DNA from: DASPMP01 sp963724885
GTDB taxonomy: Bacteria > Gemmatimonadota > Gemmatimonadetes > Gemmatimonadales > Gemmatimonadaceae
Reading direction: 5' to 3'
Assembly: GCA_963724885.1 (NCBI GenBank)
Contig: CAVRWG010000005.1
Coordinates: 2,046,001-2,110,000, forward strand
Length of the DNA stretch: 64,000 nucleotides
The notes under the pieces are model-generated. The model saw only the letters and a list, made by a program, of their open reading frames with translations, had not been told where the DNA came from and ran no database searches. The position numbers and the translations under genes are program-made. Within the stretch, counting starts at the first letter, position 1. Each line of letters opens with the position of its first letter. Positions 27,631 through 36,364 of this stretch are shown one piece after another.

Positions 27631-29016
27631 TCAGATGACGTTGCCTTCGGTGTCGTACACGGTGCGGGGTCCGAAGCCAAGGTCGGTCAGCGACGCACCG
27701 ACGCTTTCGAGGTCGCCCACCACGAGCATCTGCATCTCAGCCGGCTCGAGGTGCGCCTGCGCCACGCGGAGCACGTCCCTGGTGCTCACCGCGCGCACGT
27801 GGTCGCGGTACGTGTCGTAGAAGTCGTCAGGAAGCTCGTAGCGCACCAGAGTCGCGAGCGCGCCGGCGATCGCGTCCGTCGTCTCGTACCGGATCGGGAA
27901 CACGCCGCCCAGGTAGCTCGTCGCGAGCGTCAGTTCATCGTCGCTGATCTTCTCCTTCCGGATGCGCTCGATCTCGCCGATGGCCTCGCGCGCCGCGGAG
28001 GCCGTGACCTCGCTCTGCACCGCGGTGGACACCACAAGCGGACCTGCCTGCCGGCGCCAGTCCAGATGCGAGAAGGCGCCGTACGTGTACCCGTGCTTCT
28101 CGCGCAGGTTGAGGTTGATGCGCGAGGAAAACAGCCCGCCGAGCACGGCGTTCATGACCACGGACGAGTGGTAGTCCGGATGGCTGCGCGGCAGCCACAC
28201 GTGTCCCAGGCGCAGCTCGGCCTGGTGGGCGTCGGGCTTGTCCACGATGTGCAGCGCGCGTGTGTGCCGCGCCGGAGCATCGCTCACTTTCACCGGATCG
28301 AGAGCGGCACCGGTCCAGTCCCCGAACGCGGCGTCCGCCAGGCGGTGCGCGTCATCGGCACCGATGTCGCCCGCGATGATGAGCGTGACGCTGCCGGGCC
28401 GGTAGCGCGATTCGTAGAACCGCTGCACGTTGGCCCCCGTGATGCTGGCGACCGACTGGTCGCTCCCGCCCTCGGGCTGGGCGTAGCGCGACTTCGGTTC
28501 GTAGAGGATGCGCGTGAACATCTCGTCGGCGAGGCCGCGCGGCTCGGCCGTGAGCTGCAGCCGCTCCGCGAGCCGCTCGGCCTTGAGCCGCTCGACTTCG
28601 CGCCCCGGGAACGAGGGCGCGCGCAGCACCTCGCCCAGGAGCGCGACAGCGGGGCCGAGATGTTCGCGCAGCGCGGTCAACCTGACCGCCGCGCCGTCCC
28701 AGTCGGCGGATGCGTCCACCGACGCCCCGAGCCGCTCGAAGCGCTCGACCAGCTCGGCGCCGCTGCTGGTGAGCGTGCCCTCCAGGAGCAGCTCCGCCGT
28801 CAGTTGCGCGATGCCCTCGTGGCCGCGCCCGTCGCACACGGCGCCCGCGTCCACCAGCGCGACGACCGTCGCGATGGGAAGCTTGCGAACGGGCGCGACC
28901 ACCACCTGCATTCCGTTGGCGAGATGGAGCCGCTCGAAGCGCGGAAAGTGATACGGGCGCGGAGGGAGTGGTGAAGGCCGGTTGCGGCCGTGAGGGGCGG
29001 CGGACCCTCGACTCAA
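27631..29016 (-). CDS. M16-family peptidase-like protein, non-catalytic type
   Basis: A 461-residue two-domain M16 fold. The zinc motif HxxEH is not present: the equivalent site reads GHEGIAQLTAELLLEGT. The substrate-binding C-domain pattern is kept (REKHGYTYGAFSH). It overlaps the stop of the catalytic M16 gene by four bases (ATGA). In mitochondrial processing peptidase-like systems one subunit is active and the other binds substrate, and this pair fits that arrangement. The subunit role is inference. Confidence 0.85.
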   Translation of the reverse strand: MSRGSAAPHGRNRPSPLPPRPYHFPRFERLHLANGMQVVVAPVRKLPIATVVALVDAGAVCDGRGHEGIAQLTAELLLEGTLTSSGAELVERFERLGASVDASADWDGAAVRLTALREHLGPAVALLGEVLRAPSFPGREVERLKAERLAERLQLTAEPRGLADEMFTRILYEPKSRYAQPEGGSDQSVASITGANVQRFYESRYRPGSVTLIIAGDIGADDAHRLADAAFGDWTGAALDPVKVSDAPARHTRALHIVDKPDAHQAELRLGHVWLPRSHPDYHSSVVMNAVLGGLFSSRINLNLREKHGYTYGAFSHLDWRRQAGPLVVSTAVQSEVTASAAREAIGEIERIRKEKISDDELTLATSYLGGVFPIRYETTDAIAGALATLVRYELPDDFYDTYRDHVRAVSTRDVLRVAQAHLEPAEMQMLVVGDLESVGASLTDLGFGPRTVYDTEGNVI

Positions 29017-30329
29017 GCTGGAACCTCGCTGATCGTCGGCATCGGCCGGCTCGAGCGTCGTCCCGGACGCGGCACATAGAGCAGGCTGGCCCGGTTGTCT
29101 TCACCGAGGCGTTCGCGAACGAGCTCGTTCACGTCGCGCGCGGTCACCGTGCGGTAGCGTTCCAGGTGCGAATTGATCAGTCCGGGGTCGCCGAAATACG
29201 TGGCGAACATCGACAGGCGGTCGGCGCGCTCGCTCGCGGACTGGAGGGCCGCGATGTAGTCGGCTTGGATCAGCGTTACCGCCCTCGCGACTTCGTCTTC
29301 GGTCACCCCGTTCGCGACCAGCACGTCGACCTCCCGCGACGACCTCCTGCTCCAGTTGCTCGCCCGGCACGTCGGGACGGCCCGTCACGTCGAGCACCAG
29401 GAGGTCGCTTCCTTTGGTCAGGTCATACGTGAAGCCCTGTGTTTCCGCTGCCACCTGGCGGTCGCGCACCAGCGTCCGGTAGAGGCGGCTCCCTTTCTTC
29501 ATCCCGAGAATCGCCGCGCAGACGCTTGCGGCGTAGAACTGGTGGCTGCCGTACACCGGCGACAGGAACGCGAGGAACAGGCGGGGCAGACGAACCAGGT
29601 CCGGCACCACCTCGCGCTTCCACGCACCGAACACGTTCGGCATCGCGCTGTCCGGGATCGGCGGGCGGCCGTTTCCGCTCGGAATCGGCCCGAAGTGCTT
29701 TTCCACCCAGCCGCGCGCCTGTTCGGGATCGAAATCGCCCGCGATCGTGAGGACGGCGTTGTCGGGCGTGTAATAGGTTGCGAAGAAACTGCGAACGTCC
29801 TCGAGGCTCGCCGCGTCGAGGTCCGCCATCGAGCCGATCAGCGAGTGGTGGAACGGATGGTCCGGCGGGAAAGCACAGCGCCGGCAGCTTCTCCCACCAG
29901 GTTCCGTAGGGCTGATTGTCCATGGACCAGCGCCGCTCGTTCTTCACGACGTCCCGCTGGGTGTCGAGCTTCTGCTGGGTCATCGCTGGCAGGAGCTTGC
30001 CCATGCGGTTGGCTTCCAGCCACAGCACGACCTCGAGGTGGTTCGACGGCACCGTCTCGAAGTAATTGGTGCGCTCGAGCCACGTCGATCCGTTGAGCGT
30101 CCCGCCGGCGCGCTGGATGATCTCGAAGTGCTCATTCGAGCCGACGTCTTCGCTTCCCTGAAACAGCATGTGCTCGAAGAGGTGCGCGAACCCGGTGCGG
30201 CCCGCCCGCTCGTTGGCGGATCCCGACGTGATACCACAGGTTCACCGCGACGATGGGTGCCGTGTGATCCTCCGACAGCGTCACGAACAATCCGTTCGGC
30301 AGTCGAAAGGTGTCGATGGGGATCTGCAT
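29013..30329 (-). CDS. M16-family zinc peptidase, catalytic type (three frameshifts)
   Basis: The zinc site is visible as HLFEH in TGFAHLFEHMLFQGSEDV. The start is the ATG at 30329, which begins MQIPIDTFRLPNGL. The frame slips near 30222-30224, 29866-29869 and 29333-29335, each time by one extra base. Corrected length is about 437 residues, with a C-terminal domain containing the FxxSPVYGSHQFYAA and GMKKGSRLYRTLVRD segments. It pairs with the overlapping inactive M16 gene. The domain is probably extracytoplasmic or cytoplasmic; no signal is visible. Confidence 0.85.
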
Positions 30330-30352
30330 GGGTCCTAAATTGAATTGGATCC

Positions 30353-31228
30353 GTGAGAATGGACAACGGACGCCGAGGTATACGCCGGATGCTGAGCGTG
30401 GTGGGCGGGATCGTGGCTGCCGCAATCGCCGTTGTCGCGCTCTCCACGGCGTGGCTCTGGTGGCGGCAGGAGCGCGTCGTGTTCCAGCCACCGTCGGCCC
30501 GCCCGGACGCGCCGGTGCCCGCGCGCCGCGTGGACTTCGACGCGTCGGACGGCCACGGGCTCTTTGGCTACCTCGCGTCGCCACCGGCCCCGGATTCGCA
30601 GGCAGCCGCGCCCGTGGTCGTCATCGCCTTTCACGGCAATGCGGACCTGGCCGTGTGGATGGTGCCGTGGGCGGTGGAGCTCGCCGAGCGCACGGGCGTG
30701 ACGGTGTTCATCCCCGAGTACCGCGGGTACGCGGGCATTCCCGGCGAACCCACGTATGCGTCCGCGGCGGCCGACGCGCGCGGCGCGCTCGCGTTCGCGC
30801 AGACGCAGCTGCGGCCCGCGGGCATCGTGCTCTACGGGCACTCGCTCGGCACGGCGCTCGCCACCGAGCTCGCCGCCCAGATGCAGCCGGGCGCCCCGAG
30901 CGCTCTGGTGTTGCAATCGCCCTTCACGTCCGCCCGCGACATGGCGGCGCGCCTGCTCGTCCCCACCATCCCCTGGGTGTGGCGGCTCATCTCACGCGTG
31001 CCGTACGACACGCGTACGCTCGTCGCCGGCCTCGACACCCCGGTGCACGTGGCGCACGGCGTGCGGGACATCACGATCCCGGTGCGGATGGGCCGCGACG
31101 TGTTCGGCGCCGCACGACGAAGAGGCGAGTTGCTCATCGTGGACGGCGCCGGCCACAATGATGTCGCCGACGTGGCCGGGGAGCGCTACTGGCGCTGGCT
31201 CGCGGGCGCCGTCAGGGACGCTCGCTGA
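30353..31228 (+). CDS. Membrane-anchored alpha/beta-hydrolase
   Basis: An N-terminal hydrophobic helix (residues 13-35) precedes an alpha/beta-hydrolase domain. Nucleophile GHSLG, oxyanion FHGNAD, and the acid and base in GVRDITIP and GAGHND are all visible. It resembles the BEM46/YfnB-type family of serine hydrolases. Substrate unknown. Start is the GTG at 30353; an in-frame ATG at 30359 is as good. It ends tail to tail with the YdcF-like gene, overlapping 17 bases. Confidence 0.85.
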   Translation: MRMDNGRRGIRRMLSVVGGIVAAAIAVVALSTAWLWWRQERVVFQPPSARPDAPVPARRVDFDASDGHGLFGYLASPPAPDSQAAAPVVVIAFHGNADLAVWMVPWAVELAERTGVTVFIPEYRGYAGIPGEPTYASAAADARGALAFAQTQLRPAGIVLYGHSLGTALATELAAQMQPGAPSALVLQSPFTSARDMAARLLVPTIPWVWRLISRVPYDTRTLVAGLDTPVHVAHGVRDITIPVRMGRDVFGAARRRGELLIVDGAGHNDVADVAGERYWRWLAGAVRDAR

Positions 31229-31835
31229 ACTCGAAGAAGAAAGCCGCGGGCACCTTCCACGACTCCCGCAGCGTGTAGCGCCACGATTGGGTGGCGTTCC
31301 GCGAGATCGGGCTGGTTCGCGTCGGCGATGTCCGCGGCCTCAGGCCGAAACGGCGCGCCAGGATGGAGAGGCGCAGCATGTGGAACGGGTCGCTGACCAG
31401 AATGACCTCGCGTGAATCCTCGCCCATCATCGACGCGACGTTGCGAAGCGACTCGCTGGTGGACCGGCTCTCCGCTTCCATCCGGATGGCGGCCGGCGGC
31501 ACACCCCGGGAGATCGCGTAGCGCCGCTCCACCGCCGCCTCCGTCGTGGTGTCCCCGTCGCCGCGGCCGCCCGTCACGACGAGCACCGGCGCCAGCCCGC
31601 GCTTCCAGAGTTGTACCGCGTGATCCACGCGCGCCCGCAGGACCGGCGACGGCCGGCCGTCGTACTGGGCGGCGCCCAGCACCACGATGGCGTGGGCCGG
31701 CCGGCTCGTGTCGATCCGCTCCCAGATCAGCACCAGCGCCAGCGAGGCCAGCCAGGCGACGAGGACGCCGGCAAGCGCGCCGCGGGCAAGGCGCCATCCC
31801 AGTGGCGAGGACGTGCGTCGCTTTGGTTCGTGCAT
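31212..31835 (-). CDS. YdcF/ElyC (DUF218)-family membrane protein
   Basis: One N-terminal transmembrane helix (residues 13-38) and a DUF218 domain: AIVVLGAAQYDGRPSPVLRARVDHA, VVTGGRGDGDTTTEA, and VSDPFHMLR. DUF218 proteins include SanA and ElyC, linked to envelope integrity, but their chemistry is unknown. I use the ATG at 31835, which places a positively charged tail in front of the helix. About 207 residues. A TetR gene follows upstream. Confidence 0.85.
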   Translation of the reverse strand: MHEPKRRTSSPLGWRLARGALAGVLVAWLASLALVLIWERIDTSRPAHAIVVLGAAQYDGRPSPVLRARVDHAVQLWKRGLAPVLVVTGGRGDGDTTTEAAVERRYAISRGVPPAAIRMEAESRSTSESLRNVASMMGEDSREVILVSDPFHMLRLSILARRFGLRPRTSPTRTSPISRNATQSWRYTLRESWKVPAAFFFEFSERP

Positions 31836-31944
31836 CGGGTGAAGCGGGGGCTCCGGCGACGGTTCGGGATTCGCTGGCACGAATCGTTTTCGACGCTCGG
31901 GCACGCGCCCGGCGATTACGGGAGGGAAAGGCCGAGCATGAACA

Positions 31945-32529
31945 TCATTCGGCGAGCGTGAGCAGCGCAAGCCACAGGACGTCGAACGCCGGCCGCGTGT
32001 CGCGTTCCGGATCGAGCGCATGCCTCGTGGCGAGTCCGTCCACGAATGCGATCAGCGTCTCGGCGATGAGGCCGGCCGGCACGCGCGGCCGCAGCCCGAA
32101 CCGCTCGAAGATCGCCGCCGTGTGGGCGGCCGCGATCTCGCGGCGCTCCTGCGCGACCCGGCGCGACGCCTCGCGCACGCGGTCGTTGTCGTACTCGCCG
32201 AGCGAAATGACCACGCGCAGCTCGCCCAGCGCCAGCTCGCGCTCGAGCCATGCCCAGTGTTTGTCGAGCGCGTGCTCACCGGCATCGCCCTGCGCGGCGT
32301 CCCGGGCGCGCTCGACAATGCCGCGCCCCACCTCCTCCACCAGCGCCGCCAGCAGCGAGTCCTTGTCGTGAAAGTGGTAGTGCACCAGCGCCTTGCTCAC
32401 ACCGGCGCTGGCCGCCACTGCCCCCATGCTGATCTCCGCGGCGCCGCCGCGCGCCACAAGCCCCCGCGCCGCGGTGAGAATGCGCCGGCTCGCCGGCGGT
32501 CTCGGCTGGGACTCGACGGGTCCGCTCAG
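31945..32529 (-). CDS. TetR-family transcriptional regulator with CTG start
   Basis: The N-terminal helix-turn-helix is MGAVAASAGVSKALVHYHFHDKDSLLAAL, followed by a helical ligand-binding domain. No ATG, GTG or TTG exists in frame before the first conserved helix. A CTG at 32529 overlaps the upstream RNase stop codon as CTGA, in the place where ATGA or GTGA overlaps occur in other genes here, so translation probably starts there. The regulated genes are unknown; the upstream RNase is a candidate. 194 residues. Confidence 0.8.
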   Translation of the reverse strand: MSGPVESQPRPPASRRILTAARGLVARGGAAEISMGAVAASAGVSKALVHYHFHDKDSLLAALVEEVGRGIVERARDAAQGDAGEHALDKHWAWLERELALGELRVVISLGEYDNDRVREASRRVAQERREIAAAHTAAIFERFGLRPRVPAGLIAETLIAFVDGLATRHALDPERDTRPAFDVLWLALLTLAE

Positions 32530-33911
32530 AAGGCGGCCTTGTCTCCCGGGGCCGGGATGCGCGCGTCGTAGCCGCTCGTGGCCAGCGTGGCCGCGAGCGC
32601 CTCCTGCGCCGGCGGTTCGCCGTGCACCAGCCAGACGGGCGGGGCGCGCCGGGAGCCGCCGCGCACCGCGTCGATCCAGCGCACCAGCTCCCGGCGATCG
32701 GCGTGCGCGCTGTACCCGTTCAGGACTTCGACGCGGGCGCGGAGCGGCACTTCGTCGCCCAGGATGCGCAGCGTCTCGCGCCGCTCCACGATGCGGCGTC
32801 CGAGCGTGTGCTCCGCCTGGAATCCGACGATCAGGATCGTGTTGCGCGCGTCGCCGGCACCGTTGGCGAGATGATGCAGGATCCGACCCGCCTCGCACAT
32901 CCCCGACGGCGCGATCACGATCATGGGGCCGCGCTGGAGGTTGAGCGCCTTCGACTCCGAGACGTCGCGCGTGTAGTGCACGAGCTCGAACCGGAAGAGA
33001 TCCTGCACCATCTGCACCAGCCCCTCGGTGTGGTCGAACACCTCGGGGTGCATGCCGAACACCGACGTGGCCTCGACGGCGAGCGGGCTGTCGATGTAGA
33101 TGGGCATCGCGGGCATTCTGCCCTCGCGCGTGAGCGCATGCAGGTCGTAGACGATTTCCTGCACGCGGCCCACCGCGAACGCCGGGATGATCACGCGGCC
33201 GCCGCGCGACGCCGTCTCGCGCACGATCGCGGCGAGCCGCTCGCGCATGTCGCCGAAGGGCGGGTGCTCACGGTCGCCGTACGTGGACTCCAGGATCACC
33301 GCGTCGGCGCCGCCACCCGGCGGTTGCGGGTCGCGGATGATCGGCAGACCCCAGCGGCCCACGTCGCCCGAGAACACCAGGCGACGGCTCGCGCTGCCTT
33401 CCTCGCATTCGAGCACCACCGACGCGGATCCCAGGATGTGGCCGGCGTCGGTGAAGCGCGCGCGGATTCCGGGCGCGACGTCGAACGCCCGGTCGTACGG
33501 CTCGCCCACCATGCGCTGCATCAACGGCCCGACGTCGGCCTGGGTGTAGAGCGGCTCGACCGCCTCGCGCCCGCGGCGCCGCAGGAAATCGGCGTCCTTC
33601 TCCTGGATGTGAGCCGAGTCCGCGAGCATGATCGCGCAGAGGTCCCGCGTCGCCGCCGTCGCCCAGACAGTGCCGGTGAACCCGCGCCGGGTAAGGAACG
33701 GCAGCCGCCCTGCGTGGTCGATGTGCGCGTGCGAGAGCACGACGGCGCTCAGGCGCTCCGGGTCGATGGGCAGCGCGGCATTCTTGTCGCGCGACTCGGC
33801 GCGCCTGCCCTGGAACATCCCGCAGTCGAGCGCGATCGTGTGCTCGCCGACCGTAACGAGATGGCAGGACCCGGTGACCTCGCGCGCGGCGCCGCGAAAC
33901 GTGACGTGCAC
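32526..33911 (-). CDS. Beta-CASP metallo-beta-lactamase RNase-type protein
   Basis: CPSF73-like metallo-beta-lactamase with a beta-CASP insert. Zinc motif LSHAHIDHAG; later DAGHILGSASV, SGDVGRWGLPI, ESTYGDREH, IPAFAVGRVQE, APSGMCEAGRI and GYSAHADR. The fold predicts an RNA (rarely DNA) processing nuclease. 461 residues. The TetR gene overlaps its stop codon. It lies head to head with upp across 26 bases, so their promoters share that region. Confidence 0.9.
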   Translation of the reverse strand: MHVTFRGAAREVTGSCHLVTVGEHTIALDCGMFQGRRAESRDKNAALPIDPERLSAVVLSHAHIDHAGRLPFLTRRGFTGTVWATAATRDLCAIMLADSAHIQEKDADFLRRRGREAVEPLYTQADVGPLMQRMVGEPYDRAFDVAPGIRARFTDAGHILGSASVVLECEEGSASRRLVFSGDVGRWGLPIIRDPQPPGGGADAVILESTYGDREHPPFGDMRERLAAIVRETASRGGRVIIPAFAVGRVQEIVYDLHALTREGRMPAMPIYIDSPLAVEATSVFGMHPEVFDHTEGLVQMVQDLFRFELVHYTRDVSESKALNLQRGPMIVIAPSGMCEAGRILHHLANGAGDARNTILIVGFQAEHTLGRRIVERRETLRILGDEVPLRARVEVLNGYSAHADRRELVRWIDAVRGGSRRAPPVWLVHGEPPAQEALAATLATSGYDARIPAPGDKAAF

Positions 33912-33937
33912 GCGGTGAACCTAGTACCTTCTCGCGC

Positions 33938-34585
33938 ATGGACACCAGTCAGCAGTTCCCGACGCTGCGAGTCGTGACGCATCCGCTGGTGCAGCACAAG
34001 CTGACCATCCTCCGCGACCGCTCGACGCCCACCAAGATCTTCAAGGAGCTCGTCGAGGAGATCGCCATGCTCATGGCCTACGAGGCCACCAGCGACATCC
34101 CGCTGGAGGACGTTCGCGTGGAGACCCCGCTCGAGCCCTCGGTGGGGCATCAGCTCAGCGGCAAGAAGCTGACACTCGTGCCGATCCTGCGCGCCGGCCT
34201 CGGGATGGTGGACGGGATCTACCGGCTGGTTCCCAACGCCCGCATCGGCCACATCGGACTGTATCGGAACCACGACACCCTGGAGCCGGTGGACTACTAC
34301 TTCAAGGTCCCCGGCGACGCGTCCGAGCGCGATTTCTTCGTGCTGGATCCGATGCTGGCAACCGGCGGCAGCGCGTCGGCGGCGGTGACATCACTGAAAC
34401 GCGCAGGCGCCACTCGCATCAGGTTCCTGTGCCTCGTTGCCGCTCCGGAGGGCGTCCGCCGCCTCGCGCAGGCGCATCCGGACATCATGATCTACTGCGC
34501 CGCGCTCGATCGTGAACTGAATGCGCAGGGGTACATCCTTCCGGGCCTGGGCGACGCGGGCGACCGGCTGTTCGGAACGAGATGA
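33938..34585 (+). CDS. upp: Uracil phosphoribosyltransferase
   Basis: Converts uracil and PRPP to UMP in pyrimidine salvage. Landmarks are the N-terminal VVTHPLVQHKLTILRDRST, the PRPP-binding LDPMLATGGSA and the uracil-binding C-terminal GYILPGLGDAGDRLFGTR. 215 residues, normal. It is 9 bases from the convergent DUF2225 gene. A nucleoside-type ABC transporter lies about 20 kb away, but direct linkage is absent. Confidence 0.96.
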   Translation: MDTSQQFPTLRVVTHPLVQHKLTILRDRSTPTKIFKELVEEIAMLMAYEATSDIPLEDVRVETPLEPSVGHQLSGKKLTLVPILRAGLGMVDGIYRLVPNARIGHIGLYRNHDTLEPVDYYFKVPGDASERDFFVLDPMLATGGSASAAVTSLKRAGATRIRFLCLVAAPEGVRRLAQAHPDIMIYCAALDRELNAQGYILPGLGDAGDRLFGTR

Positions 34586-34595
34586 ACTGCCGCAG

Positions 34596-35249
34596 CTAAC
34601 CAAACCACTCTCTGGGACAGTCCCTCTGCTGCCGCGCGGCATCGAGCACCCACTGCTGTGTCGTCGCGTCCGACAGCTCGGTCGGCACCCGGTTGAACCA
34701 CGCGTTCGCGTGACGCTGGTCCCCGACGCGGCGCCAGAGCTCGCCGACGAGATACGTCAGTACCGCGCGCTCGTCACGCGGCACGCCGTCGAAGCTCGAC
34801 AGCGACTCCTCGAACTTCCACGCCGCCTTGCGCCTGAAGAAGCGCTCGGCTTCGACGTCGCCTTCGTCCACGCAGCACCAGGCCGCGCGCAGCAGCAGGT
34901 CGGCCACGTGCCGCGACTCCATGCCCTGCCACTCCGCCACCTTCGCGGCCGCTTCGTACTTCTCGGAGCCGACCACGCTTCCGTTCGCGATCGCCGGCGC
35001 CAGCTCGTTCCACACGTGCTCCCGCAGGAACGGCGAGACCTCGGACTCTTCCGTGAAGTCGCGCTCCGACCCTGAGAACCCGCATCGGTTGCACATGTGG
35101 ATCAGGTACGGCAGCGGCTGCGTCCCCGCGGCGCGCTCGTGAAAGTCCGTGCGCTTCCCGCCGAACGAGTTCGTGGACACCACGGCTTGCGACCGGAACG
35201 ACGTATCACAGATCGGACAGCGAAGCTCGATTTGCTGAAGCGTGGTCAT
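34596..35249 (-). CDS. DUF2225-family zinc-ribbon protein
   Basis: Begins LRCPICDTSF, followed by HMCNRCGF, giving two Cys-pairs of a zinc ribbon, then helical TPR-like sequence that includes LLRAAWCCVDEGDVEAERFFRRKA. DUF2225 proteins have no established function. The start is the ATG at 35249 with AGGAG nine bases upstream. 217 residues. Faces the HExxH gene divergently. Confidence 0.8.
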   Translation of the reverse strand: MTTLQQIELRCPICDTSFRSQAVVSTNSFGGKRTDFHERAAGTQPLPYLIHMCNRCGFSGSERDFTEESEVSPFLREHVWNELAPAIANGSVVGSEKYEAAAKVAEWQGMESRHVADLLLRAAWCCVDEGDVEAERFFRRKAAWKFEESLSSFDGVPRDERAVLTYLVGELWRRVGDQRHANAWFNRVPTELSDATTQQWVLDAARQQRDCPREWFG

Positions 35250-35414
35250 CGCCTGCACTCCTCTGATGCACCTCCACTTGCGAAATAGGGAAAAGGAAAA
35301 ACCGTGCCATGCGCGGCGCGACGCGTGCTCTTGTTTCGAATGCGCGGCAACCACTATCATTCGCGCCGCGGCCCCACCCACTCTTCCTCGCGTCGTCGGA
35401 GATCGGTCGATCGG

Positions 35415-36353
35415 ATGCTGATCAACCTGCTGCCGGACTTCTTCTCGATTCTCGACAGCACCGACCGAGTCGCCGCCTATCGCAGCTATTTCGACAGCCA
35501 TCGCCGGCTCCTGCAGGCGTACTGGCACAACTACGTCATCGATCCCGACAGTCCCCACTTCGCCGACGTGGTGCGCTCCGCCGTACTCGCCGACCGCGGC
35601 GATCTTCGCGCCATGCTGGAGCGAACCGACGTGGTGTCGCTCGTGCGTGACGCCGAGGCGCGGTGCCGGGAGCTGCTGCAGGGCGACGTGGAGTACGACG
35701 TTGTGCTCATGGTCGGCGTCGGCGCCGCCAATGCCGGCGAGCTCGTCGTGGATTCGCGTGGCGTCGCGTTCCTGTGCCTCGAGCATTTCACGGGCGTCGC
35801 CAACCCGGACACGCAGGGGCTTGGCCTGGATCCCGAGCTCATCCCGCTATGGCTGGCACACGAGCTCGCGCACGTCGTCCGGTATACGGCGAGCGACAGC
35901 CGGAGCGAGCTCCGGCGGCTGATCGCCGACTCCGAAGGCGCATACTCCTACTGGGACTCGGGCCGGAGGGTCGCACTCCGGGAGCTGCTCGTCAACGAGG
36001 GGCTCGCAGTGCACGTCTCGCAGCAGCTCAGCCCGGGGCACGCCGCATGGGAGTACTTCGGCTATCAGCGCCGCCAGTACGCGCGCGTGCGCGAGCTCGA
36101 GCCGATCCTCAATCGCGTCGTGCAGGCCGACCTGGACCGCAGCGGGCTCGGGCTCCGGCTGCGGTACCTCTCCGGCGGCATGAGCGACGAGGCGCGGACC
36201 GTGGACCGCTACGTCCTGCCGGAACGCAGCGGCTATTACCTCGGCGCCCGGATGATCGAGCCGGCCATCAGCCAACGCGGGCTCGCCTGGTGCGTGCGCG
36301 CGAGCGCGGCCGAGCTCGTCGGGATCGCGAGCGCGTCGGCCGTCAGCGCCTGA
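35415..36353 (+). CDS. Predicted zinc metallopeptidase with HELAH motif
   Basis: HELAH appears at residues 151-155, with a downstream glutamate in LLVNEGLAV; the pair is as in gluzincin-type (HExxH...E) peptidases such as DUF2268. N-terminal half is helical and lacks a recognised domain. No signal peptide, so it is probably cytoplasmic. Start is the ATG at 35415. It is 10 bases from the convergent mnmE. Family membership is by motif only. Confidence 0.65.
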   Translation: MLINLLPDFFSILDSTDRVAAYRSYFDSHRRLLQAYWHNYVIDPDSPHFADVVRSAVLADRGDLRAMLERTDVVSLVRDAEARCRELLQGDVEYDVVLMVGVGAANAGELVVDSRGVAFLCLEHFTGVANPDTQGLGLDPELIPLWLAHELAHVVRYTASDSRSELRRLIADSEGAYSYWDSGRRVALRELLVNEGLAVHVSQQLSPGHAAWEYFGYQRRQYARVRELEPILNRVVQADLDRSGLGLRLRYLSGGMSDEARTVDRYVLPERSGYYLGARMIEPAISQRGLAWCVRASAAELVGIASASAVSA

Positions 36354-36364
36354 CAGGGTCGGCG

